In this document: positions 32,480 through 42,382 of the stretch, in pieces
Numbering within the stretch: the stretch's first letter is position 1
Layout: each line of letters opens with the position of its first letter
NCBI RefSeq assembly: GCF_001578105.1
Contig: NZ_CP014275.1
Coordinates: 4,490,703 to 4,554,702, forward strand
DNA length: 64,000 bases
Origin: Martelella sp. AD-3
GTDB lineage: Bacteria; Pseudomonadota; Alphaproteobacteria; Rhizobiales; Rhizobiaceae
Direction: 5' to 3'
Program-made: the position numbers and the translations under genes
Notes under the pieces: model-generated
Told to the model about the DNA's origin: nothing
The model's input: the letters and a program-made list of their open reading frames with translations, nothing else
Database searches by the model: none

Positions 32480-32649
32480 CGGCAATATCCCGGACCTGGC
32501 GTCCGCCGCGCGGGCGCTTCCCTCTCGATTTAGGTCACCGACCGCCGCCCTGCAAGCGCCCGCCTGGAGCGCCGTATGTTCATCCAGCGATGAAAGGAGC
32601 GCCTGCATCGCGAAAACCGGAGGCTCGCGATACAGGCGCGGGCCGTTCC

Positions 32650-33192
32650 TTAAGAACCGGAGCCCGGCTGCTGCTGCTCAGACAGCCAGTCAAGGCTGGC
32701 GTGGAGCCCGGTCAGGTCGGCGGTCGCCACTTCCTGGGTGTCGGGGCCCAGATAGCTGACCATGATCTCGTCCCTGCCGACGCGGGCGGCTGCCAGAACC
32801 GGCTGGACGATGGCCTGGTCGCGGGTCACGTAACCGCCTTCGGCATCGTCCTTCTTCAGGTCCTTGACCGCGATCGAGACGATGTCATGTCCGTCGACGG
32901 CAATCGTGAACACGCCGTCGCGATTGAGCGTCTCCATCCCGGTGATCGTCGGCAGTACCATCATCACCGGCGCATGCGGCTTGTCGGCCTTGACGAAGGC
33001 GGGAATGGCAAGTCCGCCGTCGTCGGCCGGCATCTCGCTGGTGGTCAGGCGGCAGGTCATCGCACTGTCGCAGGCCGCATTCCACGTGCCTCCGGAATCA
33101 AACATTTCCGCGGCCGAGGCGGCGGTCTGAAGCGAGAGAACACCAATGACTGTCGCGGCAAGACCCGCATAGACGATTTTACGCATCCTCAT
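32650..33192 (-). CDS. Secreted protein, possibly DUF1176-related
   Basis: A 180-residue exported protein with signal peptide MRMRKIVYAGLAATVIGVLS... cleaved near ASA-AE (about residue 29). The mature part starts with GGTWNAACDSAMTCRLTT, a W-x3-CD-x3-TC pattern like that of DUF1176 or IalB-type periplasmic proteins; the two cysteines probably form a disulfide. The rest contains AIPAFVKADKPHAPVMMVLP. GGAAG precedes ATG 33192. Function is not known. Confidence 0.7.
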   Translation of the reverse strand: MRMRKIVYAGLAATVIGVLSLQTAASAAEMFDSGGTWNAACDSAMTCRLTTSEMPADDGGLAIPAFVKADKPHAPVMMVLPTITGMETLNRDGVFTIAVDGHDIVSIAVKDLKKDDAEGGYVTRDQAIVQPVLAAARVGRDEIMVSYLGPDTQEVATADLTGLHASLDWLSEQQQPGSGS

Positions 33193-33351
33193 AAACGTCT
33201 TCCTTTCTGCATGTTGACAGCGGCAGAAGGAAGCCAATGATTCCCGCCAAAATTGTGGCGTGTAAATATGAATAATATTACGGGAATTTAAGGACTTGGC
33301 GAAAGCCCCGACGCCTTAAGGGTTTGGTTGTGAGGGAACTTCCCAGGGCGG

Positions 33352-33381
33352 GCAAAACAAATTGCCCGGCCGAAGCCGGGC
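33352..33381 (-). terminator. Terminator-like hairpin after malate synthase G
   Basis: GCCCGGC-CGAA-GCCGGGC (33364-33381) is a perfect 7-bp stem; on the minus strand it is followed by AATTTGTTTTG. Confidence 0.65.
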
Positions 33382-33443
33382 ACAATCAAACCATTGAAAA
33401 GGCGTCATTTTGTGAAGGCGCAATGCCGCAAGCCTTGCGCGCT

Positions 33444-35612
33444 TCAGGCCGCGTCCCTGGCCTTGCGTTCCAGCCTGCGGGCATGCAGCACCGGTTCCGT
33501 ATAGCCGTTCGGCTGCTCGCGGCCCTTCAGCACCAGGTCCAGCGCCGCCTGGAAGGCGACCGATCCGTCGAAATCCGCGGCCATAGGCCGATAGGCGGGA
33601 TCGCCCTCGTTCTGGCGGTCGACCACGGCGGCCATCTTCTTCATGGTCGCAACGATCTGTTCCTCGGTGCAGACGCCGTGGTAAAGCCAGTTGGCCATGT
33701 GCTGGGAGGAAATGCGAAGGGTCGCGCGGTCCTCCATCAGGCCGATATCATTGATATCCGGCACCTTGGAGCAGCCGACGCCCTGGTCGATCCAGCGCAC
33801 GACGTAACCCAGAATGCCCTGCGCATTGTTGTCGAGCTCGGCCTGGATCTCCTTCTCCGACCAGTTCGGGCGCACCGCGACGGGAACGGAGAGAATGCTG
33901 GTGAGGCTGGCGCGCGGGCGGTCCTTCAGCGTCTCCTGCACTTTTGCCACGTCCACGGCGTGGTAATGCGTGGCATGCAGCGTGGCCGCCGTCGGGGAGG
34001 GAACCCAGGCGGTATTGGCGCCGGCCTTCGGCTGGCCGATCTTGGCTTCCAGCATCGCCGCCATCAGGTCCGGCATGGCCCACATGCCCTTGCCGATCTG
34101 CGCATGGCCGGCAAGGCCGCATTCGAGCCCGATATCGACATTCCAGTCCTCGTAGGCCGCAATCCAGGGGGCCGACTTCATGTCGCCCTTGCGGATCATC
34201 GGGCCTGCCTCCATCGAGGTATGGATCTCGTCGCCTGTGCGGTCGAGGAAGCCGGTATTGATGAAGACGACGCGATCCTTTGCCGCGCGGATACATTCCT
34301 TGAGGTTGACCGTGGTGCGGCGCTCCTCATCCATGATGCCCATCTTCATCGTGTTCGGCTTCATGCCGACGATCTTTTCGACGCGGCCGAAGAGCTCGTT
34401 GGCGAAGGCGACTTCCTCCGGCCCGTGCATCTTCGGCTTGACCACATACATGGAGCCGGTGCGCGAATTCATGTGGCGGCCGTTTTCGCCGATATCGTAG
34501 AGCGCGATCAGCGCGGTGACGGCGGCATCCATGATGCCCTCCGGAACCTCGCGGCCATCGGCATCGAGGATTGCCGGGTTGGTCATCAGATGGCCGACAT
34601 TCCTGACCAGCATCAGCGAGCGGCCGGGCACCGTCTTCGGATTGCCATCCAGTCCGGTAAATTCGACATCCCCGGCGAGTTTACGGGTGAACGTCCTGCC
34701 GCCCTTGGTGACCTCCTCCGTCAGGTCGCCCTTCATCAGGCCGAGCCAGTTGGAATAGGCGAGCACCTTGTCCTCGGCATCGACAGCGGCAACGGAATCC
34801 TCGCAGTCCATGATCGCGGTAATGGCCGATTCCAATCCGATATCGCCGATGCCCGCAGGATCATCCTTGCCGATCATGCTGTCGGGATCGACGAACACCA
34901 GCGCATGGAGGTTGTTGTTGACGAAATAGAGCCGGAAGGCATCGCCATCCTCTTGCCTGAAACCGGCATACTGCGCCGGATCGGCAAGGCCGGTCTCGCC
35001 GGCCGCCGTCTTGACGATCAGCGCGCCGCCATCATAGCCGAAGCCGGTGACATCGGCCCATTTTCCGGCGGCAAGCGGGATGTTTTCATCGAGGAAGGCC
35101 TTGGCCCAGGCGATCACCTTTTCGCCGCGCTTCGGGTTATAGCCCTTGCCCTTTTCCGCGCCGTCATCCTCGGCAATCGCATCCGTGCCGTAAAGCGCGT
35201 CATAGAGCGAGCCCCAGCGGGCGTTCGCCGCGTTCAGCGCATAGCGCGCGTTCATCACCGGAACGACAAGCTGGGGGCCGGCGATCGTGGCGATCTCCGG
35301 ATCGACATTATCGGTTTCAACCGAAAAGTCTTCGCCCTCGGGAAGGATATAGCCGATCTCGCGCAGGAAGGCCTCATAGGCCGCCATGTCGGCCGGCGCG
35401 CCGTTTTCCTTGTACCAGGCGTCCAGTCGCTCCTGCATGGCATCGCGGGTTTTCAAAAGGGCGCGGTTCTTCGGCGCCAGTTCGTGCACGATCTCCGAAA
35501 ACCCGGCAAAAAAGGCCTCGGGGTCGACCCCGGTTTCCGGAAGCACCTTTTCGGTGAGGAAATCATGGAGCGTCTTGTCGAATTGAAGGCCGTGTTTGTC
35601 GATGCGAGCCAT
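33444..35612 (-). CDS. glcB: Malate synthase G
   Basis: Condenses glyoxylate with acetyl-CoA to malate, in the glyoxylate shunt and glycolate use. The 722 residues equal the G-isoform length (E. coli 723). Typical segments are [50 protein letters not shown] and the C-terminal acceptor region [11 protein letters not shown]. Start 35612 ([13 protein letters not shown]) fits the family. A LysR gene lies 112 bases upstream on the same strand and may regulate it. Confidence 0.98.
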   Translation of the reverse strand: MARIDKHGLQFDKTLHDFLTEKVLPETGVDPEAFFAGFSEIVHELAPKNRALLKTRDAMQERLDAWYKENGAPADMAAYEAFLREIGYILPEGEDFSVETDNVDPEIATIAGPQLVVPVMNARYALNAANARWGSLYDALYGTDAIAEDDGAEKGKGYNPKRGEKVIAWAKAFLDENIPLAAGKWADVTGFGYDGGALIVKTAAGETGLADPAQYAGFRQEDGDAFRLYFVNNNLHALVFVDPDSMIGKDDPAGIGDIGLESAITAIMDCEDSVAAVDAEDKVLAYSNWLGLMKGDLTEEVTKGGRTFTRKLAGDVEFTGLDGNPKTVPGRSLMLVRNVGHLMTNPAILDADGREVPEGIMDAAVTALIALYDIGENGRHMNSRTGSMYVVKPKMHGPEEVAFANELFGRVEKIVGMKPNTMKMGIMDEERRTTVNLKECIRAAKDRVVFINTGFLDRTGDEIHTSMEAGPMIRKGDMKSAPWIAAYEDWNVDIGLECGLAGHAQIGKGMWAMPDLMAAMLEAKIGQPKAGANTAWVPSPTAATLHATHYHAVDVAKVQETLKDRPRASLTSILSVPVAVRPNWSEKEIQAELDNNAQGILGYVVRWIDQGVGCSKVPDINDIGLMEDRATLRISSQHMANWLYHGVCTEEQIVATMKKMAAVVDRQNEGDPAYRPMAADFDGSVAFQAALDLVLKGREQPNGYTEPVLHARRLERKARDAA

Positions 35613-35724
35613 GGGAAACGCCTTTTCGGATGAAATGTCTGCCGTCACTGTAGCGCCGCGAGCGACGAGGTCAATTCGGCGCGAATTTGAAATATTGTTT
35701 CCGATATGGAGTTAATCGGGACTA

Positions 35725-36630
35725 TCACCGCCCGCCGGATGAAAGTTTTGCGAGATGGTCGGCGAGAATATCGTAGACCACGCGGATGCGACGGCTGGAA
35801 TGAAGCTCGCGATGGGTCACCAGCCAGATCGGCACGGTGATCGGCCGGAAGGCCGGAAACACCTCTTCCAGATCGGGAAACAGCGCGACGTCCTCCCTCA
35901 GCAAAAGCCCGATGCCGAGGCCCGCGCGCATCATTTCCGTCACCAGCGTGCCGCTTTCGGTGATTACCGGGAAATTGTCGACGGTCAGCGTGATGCCTTC
36001 CTCCGCAAACACCGGAAGAAGCTGTTCGCGGAACTCGAAGCCGAAGAAATCCGCCGATTTCAGCTTATCGATCGTCACCGGGCGGCCGAGGCGGTCGAGA
36101 TAGCCCCTTGCCGCGTACATCGTCGCCGAGGTGACGCCGACCTGCTTGGCGATCAGTTCCGGCTCGGTAGGGCGCGCATGGCGGATGGCGATGTCGGCCT
36201 CGCGGCGGATCAGGTCGGAAAGGGCGTTGGACGTCTTGATGTCAAGCGCGATGCCGGGCGCGGTCTTGCGGATCTTCGCGACCACGCCCGGCAGATGATA
36301 GGTGGCCATCGCGTTCGTTGCGGCAATGCAAACCTCGCCCTCCACGGCCTGGGAATGGCCGGAGGCGGCAAGGGAAATACTGTTGGCGGCATTGTTCATG
36401 TCCCGCGCGTGGCCGAGAAGCTGGCGTCCGGCCGCCGTCAGCGTCATCGAACGGGTGCCGCGCTCGAACAGCGTCACGCCGAGGCTTTCCTCAAGGCCCG
36501 CCACCTGGCGGCTCAGCGTCGGCTGGGTGACCTTGAGCGCGCGGGCAGCTGCCGACAACGAGCCTTCCTCGGCCGTCGCCAGAAAGGCGCGGACCTGGTT
36601 CCAGTCATATCTGACAGCGTCCCATATCAT
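35725..36630 (-). CDS. LysR family transcriptional regulator
   Basis: A 301-residue LTTR with the N-terminal winged helix WNQVRAFLATAEEGSLSAAA and RALKVTQPTLSRQVAGLEESL (about residues 10-50), followed by a periplasmic-binding-protein-like effector domain with GLGIGLLLREDVALF. Effector unknown. Divergent from a SAM methyltransferase gene (134 bases) and upstream of glcB; either may be its target. Confidence 0.92.
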   Translation of the reverse strand: MIWDAVRYDWNQVRAFLATAEEGSLSAAARALKVTQPTLSRQVAGLEESLGVTLFERGTRSMTLTAAGRQLLGHARDMNNAANSISLAASGHSQAVEGEVCIAATNAMATYHLPGVVAKIRKTAPGIALDIKTSNALSDLIRREADIAIRHARPTEPELIAKQVGVTSATMYAARGYLDRLGRPVTIDKLKSADFFGFEFREQLLPVFAEEGITLTVDNFPVITESGTLVTEMMRAGLGIGLLLREDVALFPDLEEVFPAFRPITVPIWLVTHRELHSSRRIRVVYDILADHLAKLSSGGR

Positions 36631-36764
36631 CCATCTGCGTATAACAGCTCAAGGAATTTAGGCAATTCCCGCATAGTCTGAAAGTCTCTATCACTGCGGT
36701 CAACATCACGGCGGTTCAGCTGCAAATTGAACCGCGCCGCAACACGCTATGCAGGAGCCCGACA

Positions 36765-37391
36765 ATGGCAGCCGACAAGAAAAAGTTCTGGGACAAGATC
36801 GCGGACAAGTACTCCCGCGACCCGGTCGCCGATCCGCAATCCTACCAGATCAAGCTCGACATCACGCGCGAGTATTTCCATCCGGACATGCGGGTGCTGG
36901 AGATCGGTTGCGGCACGGGCTCGACCGCGCTTTATCACGCGCCCGCCGTCGCCCGGATCGACGCCTTTGATCTTTCCGACACCATGATCGCGATTGCAAA
37001 ACGGAAGGCTGAGGATGCCGCGGTCACCAATGTTCACTTTCGTCAGGGGGATGTCTCCGCCATGAATGGCTCAGACGGGCTTTATGATGCGGTGATGGCC
37101 CATTCGCTGCTGCATCTGCTGGAAGAGCGCGAACGGGTGCTTGAAAAAGTTCACGCCATGCTGAAGCCCGGCGGCGTTTTCATTTCCTCCACCGCCTGTC
37201 TCCGCGACTTCTCCTGGTATATCCGTGCGGCGCTCCCGGTGATGCAGATGGTCGGCAAGGCGCCTTACGTTGGCAGCTTCACCCAGGAAGGGCTGATCAA
37301 CGAAATGGCCCGCGCCGGGTTCTCCGTTGTCCACCAGTGGTGCCCCGGCAAGAACAAGGCGACCTTCCTGGTCGCGACCCGGGCGCCTTGA
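36765..37391 (+). CDS. Class I SAM-dependent methyltransferase
   Basis: A 208-residue methyltransferase: motif I VLEIGCGTGSTAL (about 44-56), the acidic loop DAFDLSDTMI, motif II-like LYDAVMAHSLLHL, and post-motif LKPGGVFISST. It belongs to the UbiE/Methyltransf_11-like group; the substrate cannot be inferred. Starts 134 bases from the divergent LysR gene, which suggests possible regulation by it. Confidence 0.88.
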   Translation: MAADKKKFWDKIADKYSRDPVADPQSYQIKLDITREYFHPDMRVLEIGCGTGSTALYHAPAVARIDAFDLSDTMIAIAKRKAEDAAVTNVHFRQGDVSAMNGSDGLYDAVMAHSLLHLLEERERVLEKVHAMLKPGGVFISSTACLRDFSWYIRAALPVMQMVGKAPYVGSFTQEGLINEMARAGFSVVHQWCPGKNKATFLVATRAP

Positions 37392-37455
37392 GGCGGACAG
37401 GACCGCGGCATAGATTTTCGCGGATTTTGCCGGTCTCCCATGCTACAACGCGCCC

Positions 37456-38217
37456 ATGACCGACAGCCAAGCCTTTTCATCCGAAGAAATCGACCGTTAT
37501 GCCCGCCACATCGTGCTGCCGGAGATCGGCGGCGCGGGCCAGCAGGCGTTGAAACGCGCCCGGGTGCTGGTGATCGGCGCCGGCGGGCTCGGCAGCCCCA
37601 TCCTGTCCTATCTCGCCGCCGCCGGCATCGGCACGCTCGGCATCGCCGATGATGACGGCGTCAGCCTCTCCAACCTGCAGCGCCAGATCATTCACGACAC
37701 CGGCGCCGTCGGCGCGGCGAAGACGGAGAGCGCCGCCCGGGCGATCGCCCGCATCAACCCGCATGTGGTCTGTCGCCGGTTTCACGAACGGCTAGATGCC
37801 GGCACGATCGGCGACGTGCTTTCAGGCTTCGACCTTCTGGTCGATGGCTCGGACAATTTCGACACCCGCTATATGGCCGCCGACGCGGCCGAGCGGGCGG
37901 AGGTGCCGCTGGTGACCGGCGCCGTGGGGCGCTTCGACGGGTCGCTGACGGTGCTGAAGCCCTATGCGAACGGAGCGGGCGGCAAGGCCAATCCGCGCTA
38001 CCGCGACCTCTATCCCAAGCGTCCGCCCGAAGGCCTTGTGCCGTCCTGCGCCGAGGCGGGGATTGTCGGTCCCGTCACCGGCGTCATCGGCACGCTGATG
38101 GCGATGGAGGTGATCAAGCTCGTCACCGGAGCGGGCGAGCCGTTGATCGGCAGGCTTCTTCTCTATGACGGGCTTTCCGCCCGTTTCGAGACCATCGCCT
38201 ATGCCCGGAGGGGGTGA
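37456..38217 (+). CDS. moeB: HesA/MoeB/ThiF family adenylyltransferase
   Basis: An E1-like enzyme that adenylates the C-terminus of MoaD or ThiS. The 253 residues have RYARHIVLPEIGGAGQQ, the ATP-binding GAGGLGSPILSYLAAAGIG (about 36-54), LQRQIIHD and the cysteine region VPSCAEAGIVGPVTG. The zinc-binding CxxC usually found before this cysteine is replaced by RYRDLYP, as in many rhizobial members. Whether it serves molybdopterin or thiamine synthesis is not clear. Next to DUF442/Blh sulfur genes. Confidence 0.88.
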   Translation: MTDSQAFSSEEIDRYARHIVLPEIGGAGQQALKRARVLVIGAGGLGSPILSYLAAAGIGTLGIADDDGVSLSNLQRQIIHDTGAVGAAKTESAARAIARINPHVVCRRFHERLDAGTIGDVLSGFDLLVDGSDNFDTRYMAADAAERAEVPLVTGAVGRFDGSLTVLKPYANGAGGKANPRYRDLYPKRPPEGLVPSCAEAGIVGPVTGVIGTLMAMEVIKLVTGAGEPLIGRLLLYDGLSARFETIAYARRG

Positions 38218-38222
38218 GGCGG

Positions 38223-38558
38223 TCAGCCGGCCTGCAGGGCAAGCTGGTAGAGGCTGACGCAGCGCCCGCCGGAGGCACAGAAGGCCAGCACCGGTCCCTC
38301 GGTCTCTTTCAGGATCTGCTTCAGTTTCGATGCCTGGGTGATCGGTTGGTGGCCGCCGCCGACCGGCACATAGTAGCAGGCAATGCCGGCTTCCTTCGCG
38401 GCGGCTTCGATCTCGGCATATTTCGGCTGGAAAAAGCCCTCGCCGTCGGGCCGCATGCAGATGACGGCGGCAAAGCCCGCCTTCGCCGCTTCCGGCATGT
38501 CCCCGGCCTTCAACTGGCCGGCCACGTGGTAGTTGTTGTTGATTGCACGGGTATGCAT
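38223..38558 (-). CDS. TIGR01244/DUF442 family sulfur transferase or phosphatase-like protein
   Basis: A 111-residue domain of the beta-lactamase-hydrolase-like family: INNNYHVAGQL, GFAAVICMRPDGE, YVPVGGG and the loop FCASGGRCVSL, which resembles a Cys-based phosphatase/rhodanese loop. In many proteobacteria this domain is fused to, or encoded beside, the Blh dioxygenase; here the Blh gene is directly upstream on the same strand (37 bases). A role in sulfide/persulfide detoxification follows from that context. Confidence 0.82.
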   Translation of the reverse strand: MHTRAINNNYHVAGQLKAGDMPEAAKAGFAAVICMRPDGEGFFQPKYAEIEAAAKEAGIACYYVPVGGGHQPITQASKLKQILKETEGPVLAFCASGGRCVSLYQLALQAG

Positions 38559-38595
38559 GCGTGTTTTCCTGATTTCGGATGGGGTGGTCGGCGCT

Positions 38596-39483
38596 TCAGA
38601 GCGCGTTGACCGGCACTTTCAGCATCAGCCGGCCGTCCTTGTCCCTGGGCATGGCGCCGGCGCGCATATTCACCTGCAGGGAGGGCAGGATCAGCCGCGG
38701 CATGGAAAGCGTGGCGTCGCGCTTTTCGCGCATCTCCACGAATTCATCCTCGCTGATGCCGTCATGCAGGTGAATGTTGTGGCGACGCTCCTCGCCGACA
38801 GTGGTTTCCCACGCGATGTCGCGACCGTTCGGGCCGTAGTCATGGCACATGAACAGGCGCGTTTCCTCCGGCAGTTCGAGGACGCGCTTGGTGGAGCGGT
38901 AAAGCGTACGGGCATCGCCGCCGGGGAAATCGGCGCGCGCGGAGCCGCCGTCCGGCATGAACAGCGTATCGCCGACAAAGGCCGCGTCGCCGATCACATG
39001 GGTCATGCAGGCGGGCGTGTGGCCGGGCGTGTGCATCACATGCGCCGTCATGCCGCCGATCTCGTAGCTGTCGCCATCGGTAAACAACCGGTCGAACTGC
39101 GAGCCGTCGCGCTCGAATTCCGTGCCCTCGTTGAAGACCTTGCCGAACGCGTCCTGGACGATCACGATATTCTCGCCGATGCCGATGCGGCCGCCGAGCT
39201 TCTCCTGGATGTAGGGCGCGGCCGACAGATGGTCGGCATGAACATGGGTTTCGATCAGCCACTCAAGCCGCCAGCCCTTCTCGCGGATCATTGCGACCAT
39301 CCGGTCGGCGCTCTCGTGGGTGATGCGTCCTGCCGCGTAGTCGATGTCCATGACGCTGTCGATCACGGCGCAGGCGTCCGATCCCGGATCGCGCACGATA
39401 TAGGAGATCGTATTGGTAGCCGGATCGAAGAACCCGTGAACCTCCGGTTTGAGGTCGGGCGCGGGCGTAAAGGGCAGGGTCAT
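38596..39483 (-). CDS. MBL-fold persulfide dioxygenase-like hydrolase (Blh/ETHE1 type)
   Basis: A 295-residue metallo-beta-lactamase-fold protein with the metal motif ETHVHADHLSAA (HxHxDH), TPGHTPACMTHV, and FVGDTLFMPDGGSARADFPGG as in ETHE1/Blh enzymes that oxidise glutathione persulfide to sulfite. Start 39483 follows GGAGG. It is operonic with the DUF442 gene. The usual BigR (ArsR-type) regulator is not adjacent; a small HTH protein lies 2.3 kb away. Confidence 0.88.
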   Translation of the reverse strand: MTLPFTPAPDLKPEVHGFFDPATNTISYIVRDPGSDACAVIDSVMDIDYAAGRITHESADRMVAMIREKGWRLEWLIETHVHADHLSAAPYIQEKLGGRIGIGENIVIVQDAFGKVFNEGTEFERDGSQFDRLFTDGDSYEIGGMTAHVMHTPGHTPACMTHVIGDAAFVGDTLFMPDGGSARADFPGGDARTLYRSTKRVLELPEETRLFMCHDYGPNGRDIAWETTVGEERRHNIHLHDGISEDEFVEMREKRDATLSMPRLILPSLQVNMRAGAMPRDKDGRLMLKVPVNAL

Positions 39484-39631
39484 CTCGGGGCCTCCTCGGG
39501 TTTGGTGCGGCAAACTATTAGCGCACAGTTCGTATCTACGCAAATATGAATTTATTATGGCAGATGCGATCGCGACCGATCGACTTGCATCGGATCTTTC
39601 GACAGGGAAGACAGGCCCGGACCACGGTCGG

Positions 39632-41401
39632 TCAGGCGCGGTTGGTGATCCACCGGCACTGGTAGGGCGCGAAACCGATCCTGGCCTCGTCGACCGTCTC
39701 ACCGGAGATCAGATCGATCCAGCGTTCGCCGCCGATGAGATTGAGCGCCATGGCCGGGATTTCGAGCGTCTCGTCGGTCACGTTGTTGATCGCGAAAATG
39801 CTCTGGGTGCGGTCGACGCTCTGTCGCCAGAAACCGAACAGTTTCTCGCCGAGATGCAGGGTGAACTGCGTTGCGTTCGGGTGGAAGGCCGGCTGCCGCG
39901 TGCGGATGCCGATCAGTTTGCGCATGGCATTGAACACCTTGGCGTGCTGCGTGGTCTCGTCGGCAAGGGCTTCCTGCAGCGCGTCATAGTTCCAGCGGTG
40001 GCGGTTGATCGCCCGGTTATGGCCGGATTTCTCCACGCCCTCATAGTCATTGCTGGTCGCCAGCAGCGAGTGGATGTAGAAGGCGGGAATGCCTTCCAGC
40101 GCCATGGCGATCGTCTGGCTGCAGAGGAAGCGGGCGATGTTGTGTTCATCCTCGCCCTTCACCGTGCCTTTCAGCGCGTCAAACAGCGAGACATTCATCT
40201 CGTAAGGCCGCATCGAGCCGTCGGAAAGCTGGCGCATGGAAACCCTGCCGCCAAAGCTCTTCACCGTCTCGACCATCTCACCGATCGCCTCGTCGGAGAG
40301 CAGGCTTTCGGCGGGCCTGAGGCCGATGCCGTCATGCGACGCGGTGAAGTTGAAATAGGCGCAGCCCATCTGCGCCGGCGGCATCGCCATCTGCCAGGCA
40401 TTGAGAAACTGCGATGTTCCCGTCATCAGCGCATGCACGATCAGCGGCGGCAGCGAGAAATTGTAGATCATGTGCGCTTCGTTGCGGTTGCCGAAATAGC
40501 TGAGGTTTTCGACATTCGGCACATTGGTCTCGGTGATGAGGACGATGCTTTCCTCGCTGTAGTCGGCGAGCACCCGCATCAGCCGGATGATCTCGTGCGT
40601 TTGCGGCAAATGGATGCAGGAGGTGCCGACCTCCTTCCAGATGAAGGCGCAGGCATCGAGCCTGATCGTGCGCACGCCGCGATTGATATGGAAGCGCATG
40701 ATGCGCAGGAATTCGAGCAGGACCTCCGGATTGGAGAAGTCGAAATCCACCTGGTCGTGGCTGAAAGTGCACCACACATGCTTCTCTCCGTCGGCGGTTT
40801 CCACCTTGCGCAGCAGCGGATGCGCGCGCGGGCGAACCACGGACGAGAGATCATCTTCCGGGGATGCGGTGAAGAAAAAGTCCCTGTAGGGTTCGTGGCC
40901 CATGCGGAACTCGTTGAACCAGTTGCTCTGGCTGGAACAGTGGTTGAGCACCAGATCCGACATCAGCCGGAACTCGCGACCGATGCGTTCGATATCCTCC
41001 CAGCCGCCGAGGCCGGAATCCACCGCGCGATAATCGGTTATGGCAAAGCCGTCATCGGACGTGTAGGGAAAATAGGGCAGGATGTGCACGCCCTTGATCA
41101 CGCCCTTCAGGTTCTCGGTGAGAAAATCCTGCAGCAGCGACAGCGGCTTGTGCTCGCCGTCGATGATCGAATTTCCGTAGGTGATCACATAGGCGTTGTC
41201 GGCGCTCCACATGTTGTTGCCGGCCACGCGGCCGCGTTTGCGCGGGACGACGCCATCGCCCCAGTAGGCCTCGAGCACCTGCCGCGTCAGCGCGCGGGAA
41301 TCCTTTTCCGGATAGATGCTCTCCAGATGAAGCCGGATGCTTTCCCGCAGCCGCCTGGAAATCACCATGGCCTTTTGCGGCGTCTCAGAAACTGTCGTCA
41401 T
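39632..41401 (-). CDS. GH13 sucrose-phosphorylase-like glycoside phosphorylase
   Basis: A 589-residue GH13 (subfamily 18-like) enzyme. HILPYFPYTSDDGFAITDY, LMSDLVLNHCSSQSNWF, IRLDACAFIWKE (nucleophile Asp) and LITETNVPN (acid/base Glu) mark the barrel; TASHDGIGLRP holds the transition-state stabiliser. The pattern is that of sucrose phosphorylase and glucosylglycerate phosphorylase rather than hydrolysing amylases. The exact acceptor is undecided. Start 41401 has AAGGA 5 bases upstream. Confidence 0.88.
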   Translation of the reverse strand: MTTVSETPQKAMVISRRLRESIRLHLESIYPEKDSRALTRQVLEAYWGDGVVPRKRGRVAGNNMWSADNAYVITYGNSIIDGEHKPLSLLQDFLTENLKGVIKGVHILPYFPYTSDDGFAITDYRAVDSGLGGWEDIERIGREFRLMSDLVLNHCSSQSNWFNEFRMGHEPYRDFFFTASPEDDLSSVVRPRAHPLLRKVETADGEKHVWCTFSHDQVDFDFSNPEVLLEFLRIMRFHINRGVRTIRLDACAFIWKEVGTSCIHLPQTHEIIRLMRVLADYSEESIVLITETNVPNVENLSYFGNRNEAHMIYNFSLPPLIVHALMTGTSQFLNAWQMAMPPAQMGCAYFNFTASHDGIGLRPAESLLSDEAIGEMVETVKSFGGRVSMRQLSDGSMRPYEMNVSLFDALKGTVKGEDEHNIARFLCSQTIAMALEGIPAFYIHSLLATSNDYEGVEKSGHNRAINRHRWNYDALQEALADETTQHAKVFNAMRKLIGIRTRQPAFHPNATQFTLHLGEKLFGFWRQSVDRTQSIFAINNVTDETLEIPAMALNLIGGERWIDLISGETVDEARIGFAPYQCRWITNRA

Positions 41402-41767
41402 TCTTGTCCTTCTTTCCCCACACGCCAAGGTTAGCATGTCGGTTTTGATTGGCAATTGCCTATCGGGGACAAAACCGCGCTTTCCCGGCCGGCTTTTATT
41501 GCAGCGCCGCATGCGCGCGGATGCTGGCAGGACCGCCAAGAGGAAGCGCGTGCCCGGCGATTTTTCCGCCCCTCGGCGACGCGTTGTGCCGCCGAACGGC
41601 GTCGCCGAAGCGCGAACCCGGCCGCGCCGGCGGAAACGAACGCTTTCAAACGACTTGCATTTGTGCTAGTACATGAAGCATATTATTTCGGATACGTTAG
41701 AAAAAGATCAGATTTTAGAATATAAATTTAGAATTTATATTCATAATATATGATATTAAGGCTGATT
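41402..41767. other. 366-base divergent spacer, ending in an AT-rich operator island
   Basis: No gene is seen. The first 260 bases are GC-rich and featureless. From about 41664 to 41760 the sequence is strikingly A+T-rich and holds a perfect palindrome at 41718-41742. Confidence 0.5.
41718..41742. promoter_or_regulatory. Perfect AT-rich palindromic operator
   Basis: GAATATAAAT-TTAGA-ATTTATATTC is a perfect 10-bp inverted repeat with a 5-base centre, ending 25 bases before the GTG of the small HTH gene, so autoregulation by that protein is likely. ArsR-type repressors bind AT-rich palindromes of this design. Confidence 0.6.
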
Positions 41768-42115
41768 GTGAGCAGTTCGTTCGAGAGTATACCTTTTTTT
41801 CAGGGGCGCCAGGCCCTCGACCCGCGTCTCATCTCGCATGCCGGCGCCCTTGCCGCGCTTGCCGGAACCGAGCGTATCCGGATTGCCAGGGCGCTGGAAG
41901 CGGGCGGGCTGAGCCGGATCGAGATCTGCCGGAGGACCGGGCTCTCCCTCATCGAGGTTGCGGCCGCCATGGCTTCGCTCGCCGGCCAGGGGTTGATCCT
42001 GAAGCTGCGGCACGGCGGCGAGACAATCTATGAACTTGCCCATCCCCGGCTCGGCGAGGTGATCCTGCTTGCGGAAGAACTGTCCGGCTCGCGCCCCTTT
42101 CAATCGGCCGGCTGA
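41768..42115 (+). CDS. Small winged-helix transcriptional regulator (ArsR-like)
   Basis: A 115-residue protein with a winged-helix core: LAGTERIRIARALEAGGLSR (helices 1-2), IEICRRTGLSLIEVAAAMAS (recognition helix region) and LILKLRHGGETIYELAHP (wing). It lacks obvious paired metal-binding cysteines; one Cys is near the HTH. The start is taken as GTG 41768, with AAGG 7 bases upstream; an ATG at 41750 lies in the operator region. The palindrome just upstream supports a self-regulating repressor. Confidence 0.65.
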   Translation: MSSSFESIPFFQGRQALDPRLISHAGALAALAGTERIRIARALEAGGLSRIEICRRTGLSLIEVAAAMASLAGQGLILKLRHGGETIYELAHPRLGEVILLAEELSGSRPFQSAG

Positions 42116-42382
42116 GGCGGGCGGCGGCTGCCTGTCGGGCATTGTGACCCGCGCGGGAGCCCGCGGAGGCTTCGGACGGACTGGCCTCCCGCCCTCATGT
42201 CGACGGGTCGGCGGACGTTTTCCCTTCCGGACGGCGGCCAGCGGAGAGCGGGAAGAGAACGCGAAATTTTCTTGAAAAAACGGAAAAATGCCGCTGGACT
42301 TGAAAAAACAAGATGCTATAAACGCGCTCATTCGCGGGCCGACGGCCCGCAAAGGCGGCCCTTCTTTGAACCTTGGGCCCCT

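Noticed and set aside
33324..35633. 769-codon open frame antisense to malate synthase G
   Set aside because: Shadow of the GC-rich third-position pattern of glcB; rich in Arg, Gly and His with no family pattern.
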